Source: a bacterium
GTDB taxonomy: Bacteria > Zhuqueibacterota > Zhuqueibacteria > Residuimicrobiales > Residuimicrobiaceae
NCBI GenBank assembly: GCA_029565685.1
Contig: JAKQNR010000035.1
Location: forward strand, 124,001 to 188,000
Length of the DNA stretch: 64,000 nucleotides
Direction: 5' to 3'
Part shown: positions 17,752 through 24,947 of the stretch, in pieces
Numbering within the stretch: the stretch's first letter is position 1
Layout of the letters: every line of letters begins with the position of its first letter
Translations under genes and position numbers: made by a program
Notes under the pieces: model-generated
What the model was told of the DNA's origin: nothing
Databases searched by the model: none
The model's input: the letters and a program-made list of their open reading frames with translations, nothing else

Positions 17752-19799
17752 TTCAGCCCTATTTCCATTTCTGTGACAATTTCCAAAGGCAGCCGATCAA
17801 AAAGGGTGATGCAGAGCACAGGATGGCTGTTTTTAACGCCATAGGCGGCAGAATGCCATCCCTGTATCGGATCCAGCGCGCCCTGCAGTATGCGGCTGTC
17901 GAAGGCGGTGGAAGCTCGCACCGTCAACGTCATCGACAGGCCGGGGCAGGTCCATAAAAACCTTTCTACGGAGAACCGCTGGGTTGTGCCCGGCGCTAAA
18001 TGCCAGTTCAGCCGCACCAGATGCTTGCCGCGGCCGTGCAGCGTATCGGTGACAAGCCAGCGCGTACCTTTTTGCTCCAGCCTGCGTTCATGCATCACCT
18101 TGAGGCGGCGATAGCCGTCCTGCTCCGCCGTGAGGAGCAGCGGCTCCTGCTCCAGCTGCACTTTTATGAAACGGGCGTTGGCTCGGCGGCCCCATTGAAA
18201 GGGCCCAACGATCTCGGACTGGCTTTGATCGTCGATCTCTAGAGTGTTATGAGCGCGGGTGCTGCGAAAGTAATCCCGCCATCCGGGATCGCAGCGATAG
18301 CTGAAGGTGCCGCTGTCGATCAACACCGGCCGGCCGGCGGCGTTGAGCACCAGGCTCAGAGCGTCGGCATGGCCATGGGCGGCCATGCGGTCCAACCCCA
18401 GCGGACCGGCGTCAAAAATCATACGCTGCCGGCAACCGTTCACCGTGCGATGCAAAATCGCATATCCGCCGTCAGGATAAAAAACGCTTTTTCGCTGTGC
18501 GACAGCCGGCTGTTTGTTCCGCCACGCCTTGGTGCGCTCGAGGCCGGCCAGCCACAACGCCTCTGAGTGCAGAGCACCCTGTTTGAGATCGTTGCGTTCA
18601 AACGTCACCGCAGCAGTGGACAACATACGTAAAGCCGTCGGACCGCTTTTCGAAAGGTGCAACGCTTGGCCGCCGTCCTCATCGCCGATGCCAGGCAACT
18701 CTCCGCTCTCATCCAACAGGTCAAAGACAAACTCCGCCATTTTAACCAATCGGTCGCGAAATTCCTGCGTAACCGGCCGGCGCGTATGATCCGCTGCCAT
18801 CAACACCAGCAGCCCATAGTAGAAGACATAGCGCTGATACTGCGTTGACTGCTCCCGGCTGACGCCGTCCGGATGCACCTGCCGTAAAAATTCAGCAAAG
18901 AAAACAGAAAAGCCGACTTCCCGCCATTCCCCAGCCCGACGCAAATGTTCGAAATAGCTGCCGGCGTAGATCAGGCCCACCGCCTCGCCGAGCAGATGGT
19001 TGTTGGCGGACGAATAACGCGACAGATGGCCGGCGATATAATCTGCGTGCTGTTCAACGGACTGAAGCAAGTGACAATAGAACAGCGGCGTCAAATAACT
19101 GCTTGGTTTGGCGAACTGCAACGCCCAGGTCCAGGAGATCAACCGCAAGCCAACTTCCAGCGAACTGCACCAATTGATGCCCCAACCGTAGGGATTGGCC
19201 TGCAGCCAATGCTGCCATTGGCTGAACAGCTCCACCGCATAGCGACGATCTCCGCTCAACGCATAGGCCTGCGCCAGAGTGACAAAATGCTGATGCCGGT
19301 TCAACTCCCAGATGTATTTGACGCCCGGCGCCACATCCGCCTGCCAGTATGGGATTTGAGTCCAATAACGGACAGGAATGCTTTTCTGCGCCACTGGATC
19401 ATAGTGCCAGTCGATCTCGCGCTCAAAGGACAGCGGTTGTGAAAAAATGGAAAAACGACGGCGACAGAATTCATCCGCCGCGTACAACAGCGACGGTTCT
19501 TCGTCCGGCCAAACGGAGCGCAAAAAGCCGGCCACCTGGTCCCATTCCTCTTTCTGCCAAGGGAAAACCGCATGGCGGCGAAAATCAACCACCAGATCCG
19601 CCAGCTGTTCCGCAAGGGTGCGCGAAGGATCGATCGCCCCCTGCCGCATGAGAAACGGCTCAGCCGGGATCACGGTTCCCGACGCCGGCAGCCGCAGCCT
19701 TTGCAACCGGCTAGCCACATTGTGGTGCAGCCGATAGCCGATCTCGGGCAGACTCATCGCCCGCATTCGATGATACCACGTGGTATAATTTTTCGCCAT
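17748..19799 (-). CDS. Heparinase II/III-family polysaccharide lyase-like protein
   Basis: A 683-residue protein. The N-terminal half is an alpha barrel (GVKYIWELNRHQHFVTLAQA, GINWCSSLEVGLRLISW) and the C-terminal half the Heparinase II/III beta domain, with HGHADALSLVLNAAGRP near residue 476 and WRDYFRSTRAHNTLEIDD near residue 510. These motifs carry the catalytic His/Tyr candidates of the family. No signal peptide is visible, unlike exported lyases, as is typical of family members encoded in exopolysaccharide clusters. The ATG at 19799 avoids overlap with dinB. It may edit or degrade the uronate polymer made by the same block. Confidence 0.9.
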   Translation of the reverse strand: MAKNYTTWYHRMRAMSLPEIGYRLHHNVASRLQRLRLPASGTVIPAEPFLMRQGAIDPSRTLAEQLADLVVDFRRHAVFPWQKEEWDQVAGFLRSVWPDEEPSLLYAADEFCRRRFSIFSQPLSFEREIDWHYDPVAQKSIPVRYWTQIPYWQADVAPGVKYIWELNRHQHFVTLAQAYALSGDRRYAVELFSQWQHWLQANPYGWGINWCSSLEVGLRLISWTWALQFAKPSSYLTPLFYCHLLQSVEQHADYIAGHLSRYSSANNHLLGEAVGLIYAGSYFEHLRRAGEWREVGFSVFFAEFLRQVHPDGVSREQSTQYQRYVFYYGLLVLMAADHTRRPVTQEFRDRLVKMAEFVFDLLDESGELPGIGDEDGGQALHLSKSGPTALRMLSTAAVTFERNDLKQGALHSEALWLAGLERTKAWRNKQPAVAQRKSVFYPDGGYAILHRTVNGCRQRMIFDAGPLGLDRMAAHGHADALSLVLNAAGRPVLIDSGTFSYRCDPGWRDYFRSTRAHNTLEIDDQSQSEIVGPFQWGRRANARFIKVQLEQEPLLLTAEQDGYRRLKVMHERRLEQKGTRWLVTDTLHGRGKHLVRLNWHLAPGTTQRFSVERFLWTCPGLSMTLTVRASTAFDSRILQGALDPIQGWHSAAYGVKNSHPVLCITLFDRLPLEIVTEMEIGLK

Positions 19800-19813
19800 G
19801 GTTTTCCGGTCCG

Positions 19814-21010
19814 CTATTCTCTGATCCACTGGGAATCCTGCGAATGATCCAACAGCGAAGCACGAGTGATAGAGCGGTCGCCGAACCGCTTGCGCACCTG
19901 GTCCATTACACGTTCCACGCGATCCGCTGACTGAGTCTCATCCGCGAACAACTGCAATTGCTCCCCCGCTCCTTCCAAATGCGAGACCCCGACGCCGAGA
20001 AGGCGAACCGCCTGATTGCGGCGCTCAAAAGCGGTGAAAAGCTCTTCGATCGTTTTACGGATCAGGGTGGTTCGATTGGTCGGCTGCTTGAAAGTGCGCG
20101 ATCGCGTAAAGGTGGAAAAATCGTGCAGCCGGATCTTGAGCGTGATGGTCCGGCCGTACAGCTCTTTTTTACGCATCTCTTTGGTCAGATCGTCGCACAG
20201 ATAAAAAAGCGTCTGACGAAGCGCGGCCTCCTCGGATTCGTCTTTATCGAAGGTCAGCTCGCGGCTGATGGATTTCGCTTGCCCTTCGTCTCTGACCGCG
20301 CGATCATCGAGGCCATGAGCCAGGCGCCAGTAGTGCACGCCGCTTTTACCGAAACGATCGGCCAGCTCTTTCTGGGAAAAACGGGCCAGATCGCCGATGG
20401 TGCGGATGCCCATTCGCTGCAGAAACGGCAAAGTTTTTACGCCTACGCCCCACAATCGTGCGATCTCCAATGGCTGCAGAAACGCCTGCACCGCATCCGG
20501 CGCCACAATGACCAGCCCATCGGGCTTGCGCAGGTCTGAGGCGATTTTAGCTAAAAATTTGTTCGGCGCAATGCCGATGGAGGAGGTCAATCCGGTGGCG
20601 TTGGCGATCTCCTGCTTGATGCGCCGCGCCATGTTCTCTACACCGCTGTACAGCTTGTGCGTCGAACTGATGTCTAAAAACGCCTCATCGATGCTGATCT
20701 GCTCCAGATCGGGTGAGTAGCGATCGAGGATCGCCATGACGCAGCGCGAGACCTCGGCATATCGTTTACCGCGCGGGTAGACATACACCGCCTGCGGACA
20801 GAGCTGCCAGGCTTTGGAGATCGGCATGGCCGAACGCACGCCATAAGCACGCGCCTCATAACTGCAGGTCGAGACCACGCCGCGTCCCTTGCCGTTTTTA
20901 GGATCAGCGCCGACGATGACCGCTTTGCCCCGCCACTCGGGATGATCGTTCTGCTCGATGGCCGCAAAAAACGCGTCCATATCGATGTGCAGGATGATGC
21001 GTTCAGACAT
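19814..21010 (-). CDS. dinB: DNA polymerase IV
   Basis: A 398-residue Y-family polymerase. The catalytic carboxylates are in HIDMDAFFAAIE and SIDEAFLDIS, the fingers contain VSTCSYEARAYGVRSAMP, and helix-hairpin-helix and little-finger domains follow. Near the C-terminus QLQLF fits the beta-clamp-binding motif QLxLF. It carries out error-prone lesion bypass. It is 14 bases upstream of the heparinase-like gene, but that adjacency probably reflects compaction rather than function. No LexA box was recognised. Confidence 0.97.
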   Translation of the reverse strand: MSERIILHIDMDAFFAAIEQNDHPEWRGKAVIVGADPKNGKGRGVVSTCSYEARAYGVRSAMPISKAWQLCPQAVYVYPRGKRYAEVSRCVMAILDRYSPDLEQISIDEAFLDISSTHKLYSGVENMARRIKQEIANATGLTSSIGIAPNKFLAKIASDLRKPDGLVIVAPDAVQAFLQPLEIARLWGVGVKTLPFLQRMGIRTIGDLARFSQKELADRFGKSGVHYWRLAHGLDDRAVRDEGQAKSISRELTFDKDESEEAALRQTLFYLCDDLTKEMRKKELYGRTITLKIRLHDFSTFTRSRTFKQPTNRTTLIRKTIEELFTAFERRNQAVRLLGVGVSHLEGAGEQLQLFADETQSADRVERVMDQVRKRFGDRSITRASLLDHSQDSQWIRE

Positions 21011-21051
21011 AACTATAGAGGGACCTCATATCCATCGGCACCTGACAGGAT

Positions 21052-21519
21052 TTAGACGATTGCGGGCCGCCCCGCTTCCAACGGTTCGAAACCAGGCTCT
21101 TGAGAGCAATCGGGTAAAAACAGCTCGATGGCTTTCTGCCACTCTTCGTCCTGTCGGTACGCGCACAGGCGCAATCCCGGGCGATGATTGCCAAGAATCA
21201 TGCGGGACAGCAGCACGGGCTCGTGATACAGACAGAGCACTGGTTTGACCAGGAACAGCGCGTAACAGATTTCATAGCCCACCCCCAGGGAGGGGTTGGA
21301 CACCTCGGCGACCACCCCATCCGCCTGCTGCAGCCAGATCACATCGCGTTCGTAGATCTGCTCCGGCGTCATCCGGCTCTCCTGATGCCAGACATTCGGA
21401 GCAACAATATGCTCTGTCGACACCACATGGCCAAGGTCTTTTAAATAGCCGACCATTCGCTGATAGGTCGGTAAAAAATCCCTGCCTCCGGCAATAGAAG
21501 CGGCGAAATAGATCTGCAT
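21052..21519 (-). CDS. 2'-deoxynucleoside 5'-phosphate N-hydrolase (DNPH1/Rcl)-like protein
   Basis: A 155-residue Rossmann-like protein of the nucleoside 2-deoxyribosyltransferase superfamily. MQIYFAASIAGGRDFLPTY is the phosphate-binding start; RDVIWLQQADGVVAEVSNPSLGVGYEICYAL holds the catalytic Glu and the family signature. DNPH1 hydrolyses the N-glycosidic bond of deoxynucleoside monophosphates, with sanitising activity on modified nucleotides. It lies directly upstream of dinB, 41 bases away, so a shared DNA-damage or nucleotide-pool role is possible. Confidence 0.88.
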   Translation of the reverse strand: MQIYFAASIAGGRDFLPTYQRMVGYLKDLGHVVSTEHIVAPNVWHQESRMTPEQIYERDVIWLQQADGVVAEVSNPSLGVGYEICYALFLVKPVLCLYHEPVLLSRMILGNHRPGLRLCAYRQDEEWQKAIELFLPDCSQEPGFEPLEAGRPAIV

Positions 21520-21726
21520 AAAAATCGTATCTCCAACTCACCCCATTCGTGGGCCGCCGGTCCGCGAAGCCGGGCGGTTCATGTTCCTTCTTTCAAGCCG
21601 TCTGCGAAGAAAAAATAGAGGCGGCTTTCCTCGCATATTCCACCCGGCACCAAACAGCCCTGACGCTCGGCCCTGTGTATTCAATGTACAGGCTTTCGAT
21701 GACAATGTCCATGCAATTTTTTCACC

Positions 21727-22554
21727 TCAGTCTTCAACAGGTTTTTCCACCCAGATGTAGGAACGGACGCCTTCATCGATGAAGCGCAACAGCAGCGGCT
21801 GCAGTCCGGTGATTCGACAAAAAACGTAAATCTGCAGGCTCAGCCGGTTGAACTGCCGCAGCAGCCAGGCCTCGAACGCTTGCGAGTGCAGCAGCCGATT
21901 GAGCAGGCGCCCGCATAGGAGCAGCGCGGCCGGCAGCTTGGCGGCGTATTTGACCTCTTTTTCCAGAGTACCGCATTCCACCGGCAGTAATCCCGCTGCC
22001 TTCGCCAATGCGCGCAACTCTTGCGGTCGATAGGCGGTATGAAAATACCGGCCGTCTGAATCGCCCTGCGCGCCATAATCTGACAGACAGCCGACCTGAA
22101 CCCAACCGGGCTTTACACTTTTATAATTGGGGGTGGTGATCAGCGCGCGGCCGCCCGGTCTCAGCACATGGGCGATGCCGTTGAACACAGCGGAAGGATT
22201 CAGACAGTGCTCGAGCACTTCACTGCACAACGCATGATCAAAAGAGGCGGACCGGAAGGCGTAGAGCCGTTCCGCGTCCGCCACCACCAAACGGCGATGC
22301 AGAATGTCCGGCGTTCGTCGCAGGACCGCCCGGCTGAGGTCCATGCCCCAGCGCTCGCCGTTCTGATAGGCCGCGAGATAGTGGCCGCTGTTGCAGCCAA
22401 TGTCGAGCAGTGAGCCCTGAATCCGCTGCAGATAAGAGAGAATGAAGGCCTTGCGCAGCTGGCCGTACAGGGTGCGATAGACCATCTGCTCTTCCGGATA
22501 GTTGGCGCCTACGGTTTCGTAAAACTCAACAAGCGTTTTTTTAGATTGATTCAC
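21727..22554 (-). CDS. Class I SAM-dependent methyltransferase
   Basis: A 275-residue protein with the SAM motif LLDIGCNSGHYLAAY, DLSRAVLRRTPDI, VVADAERLYAFRSASFDHALCSEVLEH and LRPGGRALITTPN, all typical of methyltransferase 11-type folds. The C-terminal third is not conserved in a way I recognise. Its ATG overlaps the stop of the upstream flippase gene (ATGA). By context it probably methylates a sugar or lipid-linked glycan. Confidence 0.9.
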   Translation of the reverse strand: MNQSKKTLVEFYETVGANYPEEQMVYRTLYGQLRKAFILSYLQRIQGSLLDIGCNSGHYLAAYQNGERWGMDLSRAVLRRTPDILHRRLVVADAERLYAFRSASFDHALCSEVLEHCLNPSAVFNGIAHVLRPGGRALITTPNYKSVKPGWVQVGCLSDYGAQGDSDGRYFHTAYRPQELRALAKAAGLLPVECGTLEKEVKYAAKLPAALLLCGRLLNRLLHSQAFEAWLLRQFNRLSLQIYVFCRITGLQPLLLRFIDEGVRSYIWVEKPVED

Positions 22555-24032
22555 AGATTGCCTTTAGAAAAAAGCCGCTTGAAGGATTCCCGCTCCTCCT
22601 GGTAGCAAAAGCCGGTTACGACCAGCGACAGGGGAAAACCGAGCAACAGCAGTACGCCAAGCCATAGGTGCGCCTGCACTACCGGCGTTCGGGCCAGAAT
22701 AAAAAGGACCGCGGTGATCAGGCTGAGGTGGAGCAACCGTTTCCATTCATAGCGGATCGGATAGCATTTTTGTGAAAAAACGTAGAGGCTGCCCGCCATG
22801 GCGAAATATGAAAACAGACGCGCCCAGGCGGCGCCGTCGATGTCCAGACTGGGGATCAGCGCCCGGTTGGCCAGAAGGTTCACCGCCACGCCGGCCAGCG
22901 TGGCCCAGATGATGTAGACTGTTTTATCCTTCAGATACACGCCCACATAAAAGTTGAGATAAGCGGCATAGAAAATATAGGCCAACAGAATCACCGGCAC
23001 GATCCGGTTGGCCGACCAGTATTCAGGACCGATCAGATGGTAAGGACCGATCGACAGCCGGGAGATCGGATCGAGGAAAACAGAGATCAGCAGGAAAACG
23101 AAAAAACAAACGGCGATCAAATAGGTCAAGGCCCGCCGGTAGACGGATTCCGCATCAGCTTGTTTGGCCACGGAAAGAAAAAACGGCGGCCAGGCGAATC
23201 GAAAGGCGGCAACCAGCAGCGCCATGCTCATGCCCAGCTTGCTGCCCGAGTTGTACAATCCCACCGATTGCAGCGAAGCCAGACGCTCCAAAAAGATCCG
23301 GTCCGCTGAATCCATCAATGCGATGGCGAGTCCTGAAGGCAGCGCCGGCAGGCCGAAGAGAAATAATTTTTTTAACAGCGGCGATGAAAAAGAGAGCGCA
23401 GCCCGACGCTTGAGCAGGGGCAGGGTCATCAGCAGCGTAAAGGCGGAAGACGACAGGTTCGCCCAAAAGATGCCCTCCACGCCCTGCTGGCGGTAAAAAA
23501 TGAAATAGAGGTTGGCGGCCAGGTTCACCGCCACATTCAGGACTTTGAACGCGATGTAAGCGAGGCTTTTCTCCTCCGCGCGCAGCACCAGCAAGGGAAT
23601 GAAGGCGAGCGTGTCGCAAAACAGTGCGGCGATGACAAGCCGGATCAAAAGGTCCAAAGAAAAAGCAGGGGGAACCGGGGCCCGCAGCAGCCACTCAGAC
23701 AGTCGCGGCGCGGCAAGCCACAGAACAGCGCTCAACGTCGCGCTGGTGATCAGCAGGCTGATCAGGGTGGTGGAAAAAATCGTCCGCCGGCGGGGTTCGT
23801 CCTCCGCAGCGACATAGTAGCGCAAAAAGCCCGCATCCAAGCCGTACACATAGATCAGGGTGAGAAGCGCCTGCCAGGTCATCAGCACGCCGGCGACGCC
23901 AAAGGCTTCGCCGCTGAATACGTTGGTGTAAAGCGGCAAGAGGAGAAATCCGATGGACCGGTTGATGATATGGCCCAAACCGTAAATCGCCGAATGCCTG
24001 AAGAGCCGTTTCATGGAGACGAGCAGGGACAT
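22551..24032 (-). CDS. Polysaccharide flippase (Wzx/MATE-like, MVF superfamily)
   Basis: A 493-residue integral membrane protein with 12 or more hydrophobic segments. The N-terminal GLGHIINRSIGFLLLPLYTNVFSGEAFGVAGVLMTW is typical of O-antigen/exopolysaccharide flippases, and ALPSGLAIALMDSADRIFLERLASLQSVGLYN is the second-half signature. It should move lipid-linked oligosaccharides across the inner membrane. An ATG at 24014 (MKRLFRHSAIYG) is an alternative start. It is translationally coupled to the methyltransferase and belongs with the GT4, epimerase and lyase genes downstream. No polymerase (Wzy) gene was recognised here. Confidence 0.92.
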   Translation of the reverse strand: MSLLVSMKRLFRHSAIYGLGHIINRSIGFLLLPLYTNVFSGEAFGVAGVLMTWQALLTLIYVYGLDAGFLRYYVAAEDEPRRRTIFSTTLISLLITSATLSAVLWLAAPRLSEWLLRAPVPPAFSLDLLIRLVIAALFCDTLAFIPLLVLRAEEKSLAYIAFKVLNVAVNLAANLYFIFYRQQGVEGIFWANLSSSAFTLLMTLPLLKRRAALSFSSPLLKKLFLFGLPALPSGLAIALMDSADRIFLERLASLQSVGLYNSGSKLGMSMALLVAAFRFAWPPFFLSVAKQADAESVYRRALTYLIAVCFFVFLLISVFLDPISRLSIGPYHLIGPEYWSANRIVPVILLAYIFYAAYLNFYVGVYLKDKTVYIIWATLAGVAVNLLANRALIPSLDIDGAAWARLFSYFAMAGSLYVFSQKCYPIRYEWKRLLHLSLITAVLFILARTPVVQAHLWLGVLLLLGFPLSLVVTGFCYQEERESFKRLFSKGNL

Positions 24033-24096
24033 GGACAGTGCGTCATTTCGTTCAGCGTTCAGAATGATGATCGCGGGGATAAGATCCGATCAGTTC

Positions 24097-24885
24097 TCAG
24101 CTCTGGTACAGCGCCGGCCTGCGATCGTTGAGCAGATGGTTGGCCGGATTCAACCACTTGTCGTCCGCCCGGCCGGGATCGATGTCCTGGACCAGCACCT
24201 CCTCCATCAGCTTGCTTGCCCGAGCGGCGATCCGGCCGCGCGGATCCGTGATCTGGCTTCGGCCGGTGAAGGACAGAGATTGTCCGCCGCGGCGATCTTG
24301 TCCCACACGGTTGGCGGTGACGGCGAATACGCCGTTCTCCAGGCAGCGCGTGACCATGGCCGCCTGGCAATAAGGCAGCACCAGGTTGGCGCTGTGGCAA
24401 ATAATCTGGCTGCCCTGCAGGGCCAGAGAGCGCATGGATTCGGGAAAAATCCAGTCAAAGCAGATCATCAAACCCAGCTTGGCGACGCCGATGTCGTGAA
24501 CAGCAAAGGGTTTGTCGCCGGGATCAAACCATTTCTTTTCTTCATCGAATAAATGAATTTTCCGGTAACAGGCGATAAAGCCGCCGGGCCCGATCAGAAC
24601 CGAGGCGTTGAAAAGCCGGTCGCCTGCCTTTTCCGCCAACCCGGCGACCAGATGGCAACGCAGCCGTTTCGCCGCAGCGATCAGAACGCGGCAGGTCTCG
24701 CCCTCTGGAACCGGTTCCGCGGCCGCCTGCGCCTCCTCCCTGCCGCTGAACCAATAGCCGCTGTTGAAAAGTTCGGGCAGCACATACAGATCCGCCCTGG
24801 TCCTCTCCAGCAATTGTATCGCCCTGCGCCGGTTCCGCTCAGGTTCGTTGAACCGGCAGTTCATCTGAACCGCAGCAATTTTCAT
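24097..24885 (-). CDS. Carbon-nitrogen hydrolase (nitrilase superfamily)
   Basis: A 262-residue amidase with the full Glu-Lys-Cys triad: ADLYVLPELFNSG (Glu), IACYRKIHLFDEEK (Lys) and LGLMICFDWIFPES (Cys). The start at 24885 is preceded by GAGAG and gives the canonical MKIAAVQMNC beginning. The superfamily cleaves non-peptide C-N bonds (omega-amidase, ureidopropionase, agmatine iminohydrolase and others); the subfamily cannot be decided from the motifs alone. It lies between the SNF2 helicase and the flippase. Confidence 0.92.
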   Translation of the reverse strand: MKIAAVQMNCRFNEPERNRRRAIQLLERTRADLYVLPELFNSGYWFSGREEAQAAAEPVPEGETCRVLIAAAKRLRCHLVAGLAEKAGDRLFNASVLIGPGGFIACYRKIHLFDEEKKWFDPGDKPFAVHDIGVAKLGLMICFDWIFPESMRSLALQGSQIICHSANLVLPYCQAAMVTRCLENGVFAVTANRVGQDRRGGQSLSFTGRSQITDPRGRIAARASKLMEEVLVQDIDPGRADDKWLNPANHLLNDRRPALYQS

Positions 24886-24947
24886 AGCTTCTCTCGTTCT
24901 CCCCTGAGGAAAGATACCATTTCTTCTCGATAAATTCAAGCCCGGAC

